Shown here: positions 8,421 through 18,391 of the stretch, one piece after another
Position numbering within the stretch: the stretch's first letter is position 1
Layout: the number at the start of each line of letters is the position of its first letter
Assembly (NCBI RefSeq): GCF_014652135.1
Contig: NZ_BMYF01000005.1
Span: forward strand, 163,254-227,253
DNA length: 64,000 bases
Direction of reading: 5' to 3'
DNA from: Mongoliitalea lutea
Lineage (GTDB): Bacteria > Bacteroidota > Bacteroidia > Cytophagales > Cyclobacteriaceae
Position numbers and translations under genes: made by a program
The notes under the pieces: model-generated
What the model was told of the DNA's origin: nothing
The model's database searches: none
What the model saw: only the letters and a program-made list of their open reading frames with translations

Positions 8421-10529
8421 TTACTTTTGAATTCCTTCTGCGAATCCGGCATATGCATGCTTACGTGTCAATGCAGAATTCCAAAGACCCGATCTAGCAG
8501 AATCAGTACCGTCGATAGGCGCAGCAAGTGAAATCCCATATTGCTGATTCATAGGAATCAAGGATAAATAAAGGTCTACCACTTGCTTATACATGTCTCC
8601 CTGTGTAATCAAAGCTACCAATGATGGCTGGGAATCATTCAGACGGATCTCCAAATCAGAGATTTTAATCTTCTTACCTGTAGCAGCCAACATTCTCAAC
8701 AACTCGGATACGTTTTGCATGTTGGAGTTTAGATTCAAAACCATCTTGGCTGCAATTCCATCGACTTTGCCACCATTCTCTTCTATGTAGGAAACATAAT
8801 CAATAAGTGCCTCAGCCTTGCTTAGATTGGACTCCATACCACTCTCACTGATGAACAAAATATCATCTGGATTCCCATGCTGTCTTGCCAATTTGAAAGC
8901 ATCGACAGCATAGTCTTTACCAATGAAGTCTTGCCAGTAGAACTCTCCGTCTGCAAGGGTAAGTCCTTGGCCTGTACGAATCAGTCCATTATTGGATGGA
9001 TGAATTGGTTCAGAAACAACCTCTCTTACCTTAATATCATTTTTGGTTTGAGAAACAAATTCACTGATCCAACGCTGCATTTGGGTGCCAATTATGGAGG
9101 TCTTTTCAGTTGCTGTTTTCTCCACGATGGTAGTAGACCCACCTGTAAATGATTCACTAGCTAGTACAACTTGATCTATGTATACCGTACCTGCAAACTC
9201 TCCGTAACTGATGATAAACCTATTTCTATCAGCAGCTGTTGCTGTGGTAGTAATGGAAACAAATCTCCAATCACGGGTAACAAATACTTGCCCAAAGCCA
9301 TTGGAAGAAAAGTTCGGGCTTTGCAATTCAGGACGAATCACACCTTCAGCATCACCTCTTACCCAGAAACTCAAGCGATAGGTATCACCTTCTGTAACAG
9401 GAGCTGCTAATTGATAAAGGGTTTGCACTTCCCAGAATCCCCCGGTAAGGGAAGGGTTAGTCACAAAGAAAGCACGGCCGCTATTCCCAACCCCCATACC
9501 TTCTTCTGTAACACCACGAACAGAGTTATTACCCCATCCACCCCAAGCAATGCCTGACTCAAAGTCACCACCTGAAATCAGGTTATTGATGACTGGATCA
9601 CCTTCCAAATCATAGACATACAAATTATTGATATCTAAAAAATAAGTGACACCAGGCTGGAAGCCTAACTCAAGGTTGAAGCGGAAACTATCACCTGTAA
9701 AGTCACTTACTCTGAAACGGATTTCCTTCCAAGAAATACTAGTCGTGAAAGTTTCTGTCGCAGGGCCAGTTCCACCCCAAGCTAATTCAGGTTCATTATT
9801 GTTGAGTCCTTCAAAGGTAAATCTTCCTTCACCTGGTTGATCAGATTTAATATAGGCAATTACCTCGTACGTTCTTCCTGGAATAATTCCCATCATTGGG
9901 GAAGAAAATCTCAAGTCTGAAGGGTTACCTGACATACCTGCCTGTAATTGAATGGCGGGAGTACCTGATCCCATTCCTTCATTAGGAGCAAAGGAAACGC
10001 CTTGAGAAAAAGACCAATCCTCCAAGTTACCAGAACCTAAGGTATTTACATTCAACTCATTCATAAATGCGGGGGAATTTACAATTAATGGAGCTAATAG
10101 ACCATTGAGGAATCCTGAATTTTGATTGCGGTGCCAAATCAATGGATTTCCAAAAACATTGATTTCCCTTGAATCCGCTAATTCCAATAAAGATTGTACC
10201 TGCGCCAGATTGAGATTACCATTATTCTGCACAACAGAACGGTGATCCATACCTGATGCAGGTGAAAACTCATTGAAGTTTCGATTAACCAATCTGAATC
10301 GGACCCCCTGATTGGTATAATCACTCATAGGCAAAGAGACTCCTAATCTAAAATTGGAATTACCCAATTCTTCCACATAATTCAACAAATCTCCAAAGCT
10401 ATTGATCTGTTCTTGCATCTCAACGCTCAAAGGTTTTTCAACCTGAAAATCATTCAATGCTCCAAAATCAGCACAAGAAGCTAAGCTGAATAAACCTACA
10501 ACACCAACAGAATAAATAATTTTTTTCAT
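8421..10529 (-). CDS. Degenerate GH10 surface lipoprotein with two inserted CBM4_9-like modules
   Basis: This is a 702-aa lipoprotein (LASC, Cys19). Residues 55-150 match the start of a GH10 barrel (VFGNPLIWH at 125-133). Residues about 165-305 and 318-457 are two jelly-roll CBM4_9-like modules, and the barrel resumes from about 475 to 700. This barrel-interrupted layout is that of the surface xylanase next to the xus genes in Bacteroidetes. Here the active site is altered. The acid/base motif VVNE is VVSE (Glu507 kept, Asn changed to Ser). The nucleophile motif ITELDL is ISDLEI, so Glu is replaced by Asp625. The conserved His and Gln of GIGMQGH are gone, and so is the Trp of LWGIQD. It is most likely a xylan-binding protein rather than an active enzyme. 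It is the last gene of the susCD block. Confidence 0.82.
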   Translation of the reverse strand: MKKIIYSVGVVGLFSLASCADFGALNDFQVEKPLSVEMQEQINSFGDLLNYVEELGNSNFRLGVSLPMSDYTNQGVRFRLVNRNFNEFSPASGMDHRSVVQNNGNLNLAQVQSLLELADSREINVFGNPLIWHRNQNSGFLNGLLAPLIVNSPAFMNELNVNTLGSGNLEDWSFSQGVSFAPNEGMGSGTPAIQLQAGMSGNPSDLRFSSPMMGIIPGRTYEVIAYIKSDQPGEGRFTFEGLNNNEPELAWGGTGPATETFTTSISWKEIRFRVSDFTGDSFRFNLELGFQPGVTYFLDINNLYVYDLEGDPVINNLISGGDFESGIAWGGWGNNSVRGVTEEGMGVGNSGRAFFVTNPSLTGGFWEVQTLYQLAAPVTEGDTYRLSFWVRGDAEGVIRPELQSPNFSSNGFGQVFVTRDWRFVSITTTATAADRNRFIISYGEFAGTVYIDQVVLASESFTGGSTTIVEKTATEKTSIIGTQMQRWISEFVSQTKNDIKVREVVSEPIHPSNNGLIRTGQGLTLADGEFYWQDFIGKDYAVDAFKLARQHGNPDDILFISESGMESNLSKAEALIDYVSYIEENGGKVDGIAAKMVLNLNSNMQNVSELLRMLAATGKKIKISDLEIRLNDSQPSLVALITQGDMYKQVVDLYLSLIPMNQQYGISLAAPIDGTDSARSGLWNSALTRKHAYAGFAEGIQK

Positions 10530-10547
10530 ACACTTAGATTTTTCAGG

Positions 10548-11573
10548 TTATTGAACAACAGGATTAAAAAATTCTAAACCAACACCACGATTTCTCATAA
10601 CGAGCGTATCTGTTGTTGCCATTCTCATCGTGGGTAAATCAAGTTCATATTGTAGATATAATGCATCTCTGTCTTGATTCCCCCAACTTCTTTTTTCTCC
10701 ACGCTTGACAAATTGACCAGAACCGGTAGCCGTTATACCATCAGTGATGGAAGAAATGGTACAATTCCCCTGATTGTTGAAATCCAACCTCAGATTAACA
10801 GTTTGATTGACACCACCGGCACTCTGAATAGTCAAAGGAAAATCAATAGAGGTCAATGAGCGCGTATTTAGCTCTTTTAACTCATCATGCTCTACAAAAC
10901 GCTCTCTTCTGACTACTTGACCAGTCAAATCTTCATGACCTGGTTTACCAGTGATTACATCCAATCCCCTTCTCAGGTAGATACCATGCCATTCGTTCAC
11001 ATACTTCACAGCATACAGGACAAAATCTTTTGGTAAAACCTCCCAATCACCGGTTACATGTCGGTTTGGATTAGGGAGAGGAGATAAACCTCTCAATACG
11101 GTGTCCACATTTGCAGCATTAACTATCCTCAATGGAATCACATATGTATTGTGGATCGCATCCGGATCATTGAAAAATGCCCCTGTTAATTCAAATTCGA
11201 TCCCCCCAATAAGGGAACCTCTTGGAATCGTAAGGACAGGTTCAGGCATTTGAAAATATTCAGAAGGCATGACTTTGACCTCCCTGCCACCTTGAGAAAA
11301 CAATAGATTTTCAGCTAAGGAAGGATCAAATTCAAGATCCAATTGGATATTGTTTCGGTTTTGGTAGACTCCACCCGTGGTGGCCATCACCCTAAATCTC
11401 CACTCATTATCCAAAGTAGTATCAAAGAAATCTTCACCCAATGTAATCGTCCTTACAGGATATTGATGTGAAAAGTACACGCTCTGAAAATCGAAGTCCG
11501 GAAATTGCCAGTCTTGATTTACACAGGAACTGATGCCTATGACTGCGATAAATAGAATTATAAATTTTTTCAT
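10548..11573 (-). CDS. DUF1735/DUF5627-type surface glycan-binding lipoprotein (XusE-like)
   Basis: The ATG at 11573 gives an SPII signal (GISSC, Cys17); a TTG seven codons upstream is a less likely start. Residues about 25-160 resemble the BT_3987/DUF1735 immunoglobulin-like domain (NQDWQFPDFDFQSVYFSHQ, then VIPLRIVNA). The C-terminal half resembles the DUF5627 beta-sandwich found in xylan loci. Such proteins take the SusE/SusF position, sit on the outer surface and hold the polysaccharide near SusCD. It has no catalytic motif. It lies between susD and the GH10-like gene with gaps of about 20-40 bp. Function is assigned from domain and position. Confidence 0.75.
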   Translation of the reverse strand: MKKFIILFIAVIGISSCVNQDWQFPDFDFQSVYFSHQYPVRTITLGEDFFDTTLDNEWRFRVMATTGGVYQNRNNIQLDLEFDPSLAENLLFSQGGREVKVMPSEYFQMPEPVLTIPRGSLIGGIEFELTGAFFNDPDAIHNTYVIPLRIVNAANVDTVLRGLSPLPNPNRHVTGDWEVLPKDFVLYAVKYVNEWHGIYLRRGLDVITGKPGHEDLTGQVVRRERFVEHDELKELNTRSLTSIDFPLTIQSAGGVNQTVNLRLDFNNQGNCTISSITDGITATGSGQFVKRGEKRSWGNQDRDALYLQYELDLPTMRMATTDTLVMRNRGVGLEFFNPVVQ

Positions 11574-11614
11574 GTTTTTTTCTTTTGGCTTCAAGAATTA
11601 CCAGTAGATGATTT

Positions 11615-13390
11615 TTACCAGCCTGTATTTTGTCTTAGTGCGCTGTATTTCAACAGCTCACTCAAAGGTACAGGACCATATTTCATATGCTCTCCAAACA
11701 CTCTGTTCTGAACATTGATGACTTGAAAACTATTGTTTTGAATTCTCATGCCTCGTGCTGGTTCAGTCAAGTTTAAGTTCCATCTTCTCAAATCCCAGAA
11801 GCGGAATCCCTCGAAGCAAAGCTCCAACCTTCTCTCATTTCTGATCATTTCACGCATAGCATTTTGATCATTTCTAATGGATTCAAGATAAGCATCCCCA
11901 TTATTCAAACCTATGCCTGCACGCTGGCGAAGTGCTTTGATGACATCGTAAGCTGAGAACCCAAACCCTCCTGTTCCTAGAGGCCCCCAAGCTTCGTTTG
12001 CAGCCTCAGCATAGATCAAATACAATTCTGTATAGCGGATTCTTGGCATCACATGCAACTGCCCACTAACAGATACAGGGTTCAGATTGACATCCTGTCT
12101 CAACAGTTTACGCATGTAATACCCTGTTCTAGTAGAAACCTCCACCCTATTAATCCCATCATTAGTTCCTCCATCTGCCGTAGTATTGATGACCTGATTG
12201 TTTGGTCCTGCAGTATTACCATTGCGGATGATGTAATGATTGAATCTCGGATCTCTATTAGCATAAGGATTTGCCGGATCATAGGAGCTGTTTGGATGTG
12301 TGATTGGATATCCATCAACTGTTGGAAATGCATCTACCAAGTTTTGAGTTGGATTCAACAAACCATTTCCAAATTGAGTAGGAGGAAAATGTGCTGCTTC
12401 TAAGTTACTGGAAGGCCCTCCAAGAGAAGCTCTCCACAGAATCTCCTGCTGATTGATACCACCTCCCAAATTATTGATTTCATTGACATTTGTATACCAA
12501 GTCAGTCCCGTTGGAGCTATTCCCGAGATACCACCATTCAACTGCAATAACTCACCTGCATATCTTGCAGCATCTTCCCAAGTGGTACTGTTACCTTGAC
12601 TAAAGGCTGGACTCGCTGCCATCAGCGCAGCTTGAGCTCTAATGGCTCTTGCTATTCTTCCGCTCAACAATTGTCTCGCATCTTCTCCAAAGACTCTGTT
12701 GTAGTCATTCCTGTTAGCACCCAATGCACGGTACTTCAAAGGTACATCGTCTTCACTCGCGATGTTTTCAAAATCCAAAGGCAATAACTCAAGGGCTGTT
12801 TCCACATCTGAATACAATTGCTGCATACATTCCTCGAATGTATTTCTTGGAAGATTGAATTGTGAGTTTAGATTTTTGGATTCAGTGAAAATCTGAACAC
12901 CCAACATCTGACCGTCTGCCATCCCTCCATGTGCCTGAAGCAAATGGAACATAAACAAGGCACGTAATCCCAAGGCTTCACCTTTAATACGATCAGCAAA
13001 CATCCTGTCTAGCATAGAATTATTAACTGTAAATGTCACGCTATCAGCAGTCTCAATCATCAGATTCAAATACTGAATAGCAGCCTTGGAATTAGTCCAC
13101 TGCATAACAGGATTATTATCAGAAGCCCACTGACCACTTGCCATATTAAAGAAGGCATTGTTTTCATTGTTGGCAACCGCATCATCCGTGGCCATATCAT
13201 TGAATGACCAACCGTTTCTTGGAATACGTGCGTATCCATTAATAATCAAACCCTGAGCAAATCTTGGTTCATTGAAGCTACTTTCCAAGTCACGGTTGTT
13301 CTGAATTGCCGGTTCAAAAAGGTCCACACAAGCAGTACTTAATACAGTAACCATTGCCAGCGTACCCAATATGTTTCTTAAATTCTTCAT
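11615..13390 (-). CDS. SusD/RagB family nutrient-binding lipoprotein (second pair)
   Basis: This 591-aa protein has a lipobox (STAC, Cys21). The SusD superfamily pattern is present: an alpha-helical TPR-like scaffold, an N-terminal segment with the NEPRFAQG type of motif, and the C-terminal signature RNERRLELCFEGFRFWDLRRW, closing with the conserved 'LRQNTGW' tail. It forms the lid on its SusC partner, whose gene ends 12 bp upstream in transcription. It captures xylo-oligosaccharides at the cell surface. It differs clearly in sequence from the SusD at 16465-18378, so the two pairs are likely to have different oligosaccharide preferences. Confidence 0.93.
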   Translation of the reverse strand: MKNLRNILGTLAMVTVLSTACVDLFEPAIQNNRDLESSFNEPRFAQGLIINGYARIPRNGWSFNDMATDDAVANNENNAFFNMASGQWASDNNPVMQWTNSKAAIQYLNLMIETADSVTFTVNNSMLDRMFADRIKGEALGLRALFMFHLLQAHGGMADGQMLGVQIFTESKNLNSQFNLPRNTFEECMQQLYSDVETALELLPLDFENIASEDDVPLKYRALGANRNDYNRVFGEDARQLLSGRIARAIRAQAALMAASPAFSQGNSTTWEDAARYAGELLQLNGGISGIAPTGLTWYTNVNEINNLGGGINQQEILWRASLGGPSSNLEAAHFPPTQFGNGLLNPTQNLVDAFPTVDGYPITHPNSSYDPANPYANRDPRFNHYIIRNGNTAGPNNQVINTTADGGTNDGINRVEVSTRTGYYMRKLLRQDVNLNPVSVSGQLHVMPRIRYTELYLIYAEAANEAWGPLGTGGFGFSAYDVIKALRQRAGIGLNNGDAYLESIRNDQNAMREMIRNERRLELCFEGFRFWDLRRWNLNLTEPARGMRIQNNSFQVINVQNRVFGEHMKYGPVPLSELLKYSALRQNTGW

Positions 13391-13402
13391 GTTGTTTCGA
13401 TT

Positions 13403-16400
13403 TTAAAACTGTGCCGCTAAACCTAGATTAAAGAAGTGTGTCTGTGGAGCAGACCCAATACTCGTGGTCAGGATTTTTCTGTTTGGACCCAAAGTCAACA
13501 GATTAGCTCCATTCATATACACATCCATCCCTTTGATAAATGCACCTCCAAAGAATTTGTCAGCAGGTACACGGTAGGTCACCTGAACCCTCGCCAAATC
13601 GAATCTATCGGTACTATACAACCAGAAATCCGAATTTCTAAAGTTATTGGCTCCATTGAGGGTTGTCAATCGTGGATAGGTAGCTGTTGCAGCAGTTTCA
13701 GGAGTCCAGCGATCTCTTACTACTTCAGAATATTTAGCATCGCCCGCAATCCAGAAATAAGAGCTATTTCTCATGGCAAAAGCTCCACTTCTCCACATAC
13801 CTAAGGCGAAGAAGGTAAAGTTTTTCCATTGAGCCGTTACGTTTAAACCCATAGTTAATGGAGCACCAAACCAACCTCCCCTTCCTAGGAATACTTCATC
13901 CTGAGGAGTGATTCTGCCGTCACCGTTTTGATCGAGGTAGCGAAGATCACCTGGCACGACTTCACCAAATATTTGAGTTGGAGACAAACCAATCTGTGCA
14001 TTGCTTTCGAAGAATCCTAGATTCTGCAAACCCCAGATAGCATCTATTGGTCTACCTTCTCTAATCTGGTAGTCATCCAACCAGTTTTCTCCACGTTGCA
14101 AAGCTTTGGTAGCATAGTAAGTACCAACCAGTCCTACATTTAAATTAACTGCTCCAACTTTTTCCCTTACATTCAAATTGAAATCAAAACCTGTTCGCTG
14201 ATCGCTATTGTAGTTTTCAAATGGAATAAATGAAGAAACTGGAAACCCCGTAGTGAAGAAGCTTGGATAGATATCACTTCTTTGTACCAATAAGCCTGTC
14301 ATGTTACTGATGAATGCAGAACCTGCGAAGAACACCTTATTGTTAAAGAAGGACCCCTCTACACCGATATTGATTTCCTCTCTTCTCGGAAATCTCATCT
14401 CAGGATTTGCCCCCCTTCTGGAAATAGTCGTAATGTTGTTCAAACCATCTTTCCAGGTGTAGAACACAGTGCCATCCCCTTGCTGGGTGAATACCTGCTC
14501 ATACATGTAATAATCCATGATATCCAAATCCGTATGAACGATACCACCAGAAACAGACAGCAATAGATTATTGACGACAGAAGAGTTTTTCAGAAAACCT
14601 TCATTACTTAATCTCCAACCAAAGGATGCCGTTGGTGAAAAGGCTTGTCTATTTTGTTCTGGAAGTCTTGCAGAGTGAATAACAGCACCGTTAAATTCTG
14701 CTAGGAATCGATTTTGGTAATTGTATCCTAAGTGAATTCCAAGATTTGCATTGCTTACTCTATGGTACATTTGAGAAACTCCTGTTTGGAATCCTCCTGC
14801 AATCAACATAGCAGAAAGCTCGTGTTTGTTATCAATTACAGTATTGTAATTTAATTGAGCTGACATAGCCATGGTTTGCTGGAAACGGCTACCACTGATA
14901 TTCTGAGTACGTGTACTGGCATCCTGTCCAAATCTGGTTAAACTTGTGATTAAATCCTGCCCCGCATAGTTATTCCATTGTGGTTGGAAAACAGCATATT
15001 GATTATTAAATGCGAGGGTATATGAAGTTTGATAATCCAAACCAAATCTGTAATTGAAAGTCAACCCTTGTGCTATATTTCTCAAATCTGCATTTACCCC
15101 TGTATTGAACTGATATTGTCTGCTTGTAAAGACATTAGATCCACCTGCATAAATATCAGCTATCGGGTTGGTCTGCTCCAATTGAGTTCCTCCTAAAAGG
15201 TACTGACCTCCAATGATGTGGCTACTGTTCTGAATGAAATTTTGGGAAACCAAATCATCTTCTTCAATCATACTGATCGGTACCAAAGGAGAAAATCTAT
15301 TCGGTCTGATGGTTGCAGCACCTTGCCAGAAATTGGTGTTGACACCTCTTCCATTATATAGAATAACAGCAGCGTCTGCAAAACCTGAGATATAATCAGT
15401 CAGATTCATATCTACATTACCACGAACATTGAAACGCTCATTTCTATTTTGAGCTGCTTGGCCAAAATTGAGAAGTGAACCTTCTGACATCATACCCAAG
15501 TTGGTGTAATATCTTGCACGATCATTTCCACCCGCAATTTCCATCGTAGCATCATGTCTGCTGTAGGCTTGCTGTAAGTAATCAGTTGAGTAGAAGTCCA
15601 AATTAGGATAGCGATATGGATTTGAACCAGAACCATGATTGAAGATTTCTTCTTGAGAAAATAAAGGCTGCAATCCATCATTTACCCGAGCTTCATTAAA
15701 CAAGGTCATGTATTCGGCAGAACCCAAGTACTTAGGGATTTCTCTCGCTACATGGACACCGGTATTAGCTCTTACATTGATAGTCTGTCTACCAACACTC
15801 CCACGCTTGGTGGTAACCATGATCACACCTTTAGCAGCCCGGCTACCATATAATGCTACTGCTGAAACGCCTTTCAAGAATGTGATCTGCTCAATTTCTA
15901 TCGGCATCACACTTCCTGGATCTCTAGGAACACCATCCACAAGCAATAAATACTCGTTATTTCCCCAGATATTCCCGTGAAAACCAGGGGCAAATCCTTC
16001 CATATTGTCCAATGTCCAAGTGAAATAATTCTTCTCAAACAATTCAGGCACATTTACATAAGAAATCCCTCCAATCAAGTTTGCTTTATCTTTCGCTTGA
16101 AAGGCAGTATTCACTTGTCTTGACTCCCACTCAGGCGTCAGGATGATATCCTCTGTCTGATTTGACAATCTCAATACCTTTGTTTCATACCCTTCGGCTC
16201 TGAAAATAATTAGCGCATTTGGAATTATTTGTATGTCGAATGCCCCCTGAGCATTGGTTGTACCTAAAACTTCCTCGTCATCATTCAAGATTTGCGCGGA
16301 AGCTATCGGCACTCCCTTGGTGTCTGTTATCCGTGATTGTATCCGAATGGTTTGTTGTTCTTGAGCATAGACAAATACAGGACTCATCATCAGCATCAAA

Positions 16401-16432
16401 ACCAACATCCAAATTATATTTTTATATTTCAT
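13403..16432 (-). CDS. SusC/RagA TonB-dependent outer-membrane transporter (second pair)
   Basis: This 1009-aa protein has a signal peptide ending at VYAQ (residue 24). A CarboxypepD_reg-like repeat follows (about 27-105: ITDTKGVPIASAQIL, GAFDIQI). The plug is shorter and more divergent than usual: it keeps LLVDGVPRDP, ITFLKGVSAVALYGSRAAKGVIMVTTKRG but lacks the familiar DEVVVTGYG string. A 22-strand barrel follows and ends with a C-terminal Phe (LGLAAQF), as needed for BAM assembly. It imports oligosaccharides using TonB energy. The downstream susD starts 12 bp after the stop. The tandem susCD arrangement is the one known from large xylan loci. Confidence 0.93.
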   Translation of the reverse strand: MKYKNIIWMLVLMLMMSPVFVYAQEQQTIRIQSRITDTKGVPIASAQILNDDEEVLGTTNAQGAFDIQIIPNALIIFRAEGYETKVLRLSNQTEDIILTPEWESRQVNTAFQAKDKANLIGGISYVNVPELFEKNYFTWTLDNMEGFAPGFHGNIWGNNEYLLLVDGVPRDPGSVMPIEIEQITFLKGVSAVALYGSRAAKGVIMVTTKRGSVGRQTINVRANTGVHVAREIPKYLGSAEYMTLFNEARVNDGLQPLFSQEEIFNHGSGSNPYRYPNLDFYSTDYLQQAYSRHDATMEIAGGNDRARYYTNLGMMSEGSLLNFGQAAQNRNERFNVRGNVDMNLTDYISGFADAAVILYNGRGVNTNFWQGAATIRPNRFSPLVPISMIEEDDLVSQNFIQNSSHIIGGQYLLGGTQLEQTNPIADIYAGGSNVFTSRQYQFNTGVNADLRNIAQGLTFNYRFGLDYQTSYTLAFNNQYAVFQPQWNNYAGQDLITSLTRFGQDASTRTQNISGSRFQQTMAMSAQLNYNTVIDNKHELSAMLIAGGFQTGVSQMYHRVSNANLGIHLGYNYQNRFLAEFNGAVIHSARLPEQNRQAFSPTASFGWRLSNEGFLKNSSVVNNLLLSVSGGIVHTDLDIMDYYMYEQVFTQQGDGTVFYTWKDGLNNITTISRRGANPEMRFPRREEINIGVEGSFFNNKVFFAGSAFISNMTGLLVQRSDIYPSFFTTGFPVSSFIPFENYNSDQRTGFDFNLNVREKVGAVNLNVGLVGTYYATKALQRGENWLDDYQIREGRPIDAIWGLQNLGFFESNAQIGLSPTQIFGEVVPGDLRYLDQNGDGRITPQDEVFLGRGGWFGAPLTMGLNVTAQWKNFTFFALGMWRSGAFAMRNSSYFWIAGDAKYSEVVRDRWTPETAATATYPRLTTLNGANNFRNSDFWLYSTDRFDLARVQVTYRVPADKFFGGAFIKGMDVYMNGANLLTLGPNRKILTTSIGSAPQTHFFNLGLAAQF

Positions 16433-16464
16433 GAGTGCTTTTTCAAAATGTTGAAATTGATTAA

Positions 16465-18378
16465 TTACCAGCCTGGATTTTGTCTGAATTCAGGGTAAAG
16501 TGTTACGTCAGAAACCTTCAATGGCAACCAATAATGTCTATCTGCCAATGGTCTTTCTACTAGTACCTGTTCTCTCAAGTTTAATACTCGCATCTGCGTA
16601 GGATCACCACCTACTTCAGATTCCGGAGCTCTGGTAAATTCAATGGACGTTTTCAAATTGTATGGGCGATCAATAAATTGCATCCATCTTCTCTGATCGT
16701 TGAATCGATGTCTTTCAAAAGCCAACTCCACAGCACGCTCACGCTTGATTTCTTCTAAAAACAAATCAACTGAGGCCGTAAATCTTGGTAAGACATCGGG
16801 CATTCCTGCTCTTTGTCTGATCACATTTACCGCATCCACGGCTGTTTTACTGAAGTTGGTTGATTTACCCATTACAGAATTGTGCCCCATCAATGCTGCC
16901 TCTGCATACATCAAATACACATCAGCCAATCTCAAATATGGAACGTTCAAGTGAAGTGCTGCACCGAAAGCGAATGCATTGTCATAGGCATTAGCAGTCA
17001 ATGGAACAAACTTTCTATTCACAAAACCTGTAGGACTTCCTGAAACAGCACCGCGATAGCTACCACCAGTGAAAAGGTTGGCAAATCGGTTATCTTCCTG
17101 ATTAGGAGGCATGGAACCTTGCACCACCTGCATCCCGTCAAACATGATGCTCTTGTAGAAGCGTGGATCTCTTCCTCTAAATGGAAACTCCGGATCGTAA
17201 CCTGATTCAGGATCTACTTGAGTAATATCAGCAGGAAGTGGTAAGCCATTGGCCATACCAAAATATTTGTTAACAAAGTTGGCCGTAGGAACAAACTTCG
17301 TCGCATCACCATCTACAATAATGGATGGGAAATACTGCTTGGTAATACCCCAGTTAGACTGATCTCCAGACCAATATAAAGAACGGAAAATAGTCTCAGT
17401 ACCTCCTGAAAGTGCCCAATTTTGTCCCATTGTATAGAATAATCCATGCCAACGATCAAAAGGCATCAATGCATATTGTGTCTGACCACTTTCTACCAAA
17501 TCAAGTAATTCACCAAAGGCTTCAGCAGAACGACGTGCAAAATCCGTATTGTAGGTTCGACTACCTGTAGATTCAAGATTCATCAAGGGGCTAGCTGCAT
17601 ATAAAAGGTTTTTACCCAAATAAGCTAGAGCCATAATCTTATTGATCCTTAATTCATTTCTACCCAAGGTACGTCGACCCGCTACCGTATTATCCCAATT
17701 GATAGGTAAAAGGTCCGCAGCTCTTCTCAAGTCAGCAGCTGCTCTTTCTGCACTTTGATGGTAATTCAATCTACCCTCTCTCAATTGTTCATCTCCAGGT
17801 AGCACTCTATCGATATATGGTAATCCTCCCACATGTTGGAATAACATGAAGTGGAACCACCCTCTGAAGAATAACAATTGACCCTCAATCAAGGCACGCT
17901 CTTCATCTGTGGCATCCGTCATACGGTGAAGATTCTCCAAGCCTTGATTAGCTTTTCGAATACCATACCAAGCCAAAGGCCATAATCCTTTGGTATGTGG
18001 ATTATCGTTGGTATTTGCAGACCATCGGTCCATCCAGCTTGCCTGTCCACCATGGCCAGAATGTTCTACCTGCCAGGCCCAGAAGTTTCCTCTATCAAAA
18101 GCAAAGGTTACGTGGAAACTACCCGCTGCGGACACCATTTCATCATCTCCCCAATTCCAAGAAGCTGTCCAGTAATTGGTGGTAAAATTTGGAATACAAT
18201 GGTATAATTCTTCGGTAAAACCTTGGAAATTTTGAAAATTCAAGAAAGCAATTTCCTCAGAGATTACAGACTCAGGAGTTCTTTCTAAGTAGTCCAAACA
18301 AGAAGTTGAGCTTACCACTACAAGCACAGCAGCGGCAAGTATATTGATTTTAGTTTTTATATAATTTAAAGCTTTCAT
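16465..18378 (-). CDS. SusD/RagB family nutrient-binding lipoprotein (first pair)
   Basis: This 637-aa protein has a lipobox (STSC, Cys27) followed by LDYLERTPESVISEEIAF. The N-terminal domain contains NYWTASWNWGDDEM and a Trp-rich stretch (WQVEHSGHGGQASWMDRW). Aromatic surfaces of this kind commonly stack on sugar rings, although their role here is inferred. The C-terminal SusD signature IKRERAVELAFERHRFNDQRRW and the final PEFRQNPGW are present. The length is a little above average for the family. It follows its SusC partner by 13 bp and precedes the second susC by 32 bp, so all four genes probably form one transcript. Confidence 0.93.
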   Translation of the reverse strand: MKALNYIKTKINILAAAVLVVVSSTSCLDYLERTPESVISEEIAFLNFQNFQGFTEELYHCIPNFTTNYWTASWNWGDDEMVSAAGSFHVTFAFDRGNFWAWQVEHSGHGGQASWMDRWSANTNDNPHTKGLWPLAWYGIRKANQGLENLHRMTDATDEERALIEGQLLFFRGWFHFMLFQHVGGLPYIDRVLPGDEQLREGRLNYHQSAERAAADLRRAADLLPINWDNTVAGRRTLGRNELRINKIMALAYLGKNLLYAASPLMNLESTGSRTYNTDFARRSAEAFGELLDLVESGQTQYALMPFDRWHGLFYTMGQNWALSGGTETIFRSLYWSGDQSNWGITKQYFPSIIVDGDATKFVPTANFVNKYFGMANGLPLPADITQVDPESGYDPEFPFRGRDPRFYKSIMFDGMQVVQGSMPPNQEDNRFANLFTGGSYRGAVSGSPTGFVNRKFVPLTANAYDNAFAFGAALHLNVPYLRLADVYLMYAEAALMGHNSVMGKSTNFSKTAVDAVNVIRQRAGMPDVLPRFTASVDLFLEEIKRERAVELAFERHRFNDQRRWMQFIDRPYNLKTSIEFTRAPESEVGGDPTQMRVLNLREQVLVERPLADRHYWLPLKVSDVTLYPEFRQNPGW

Positions 18379-18391
18379 AGCAAATCAATTG

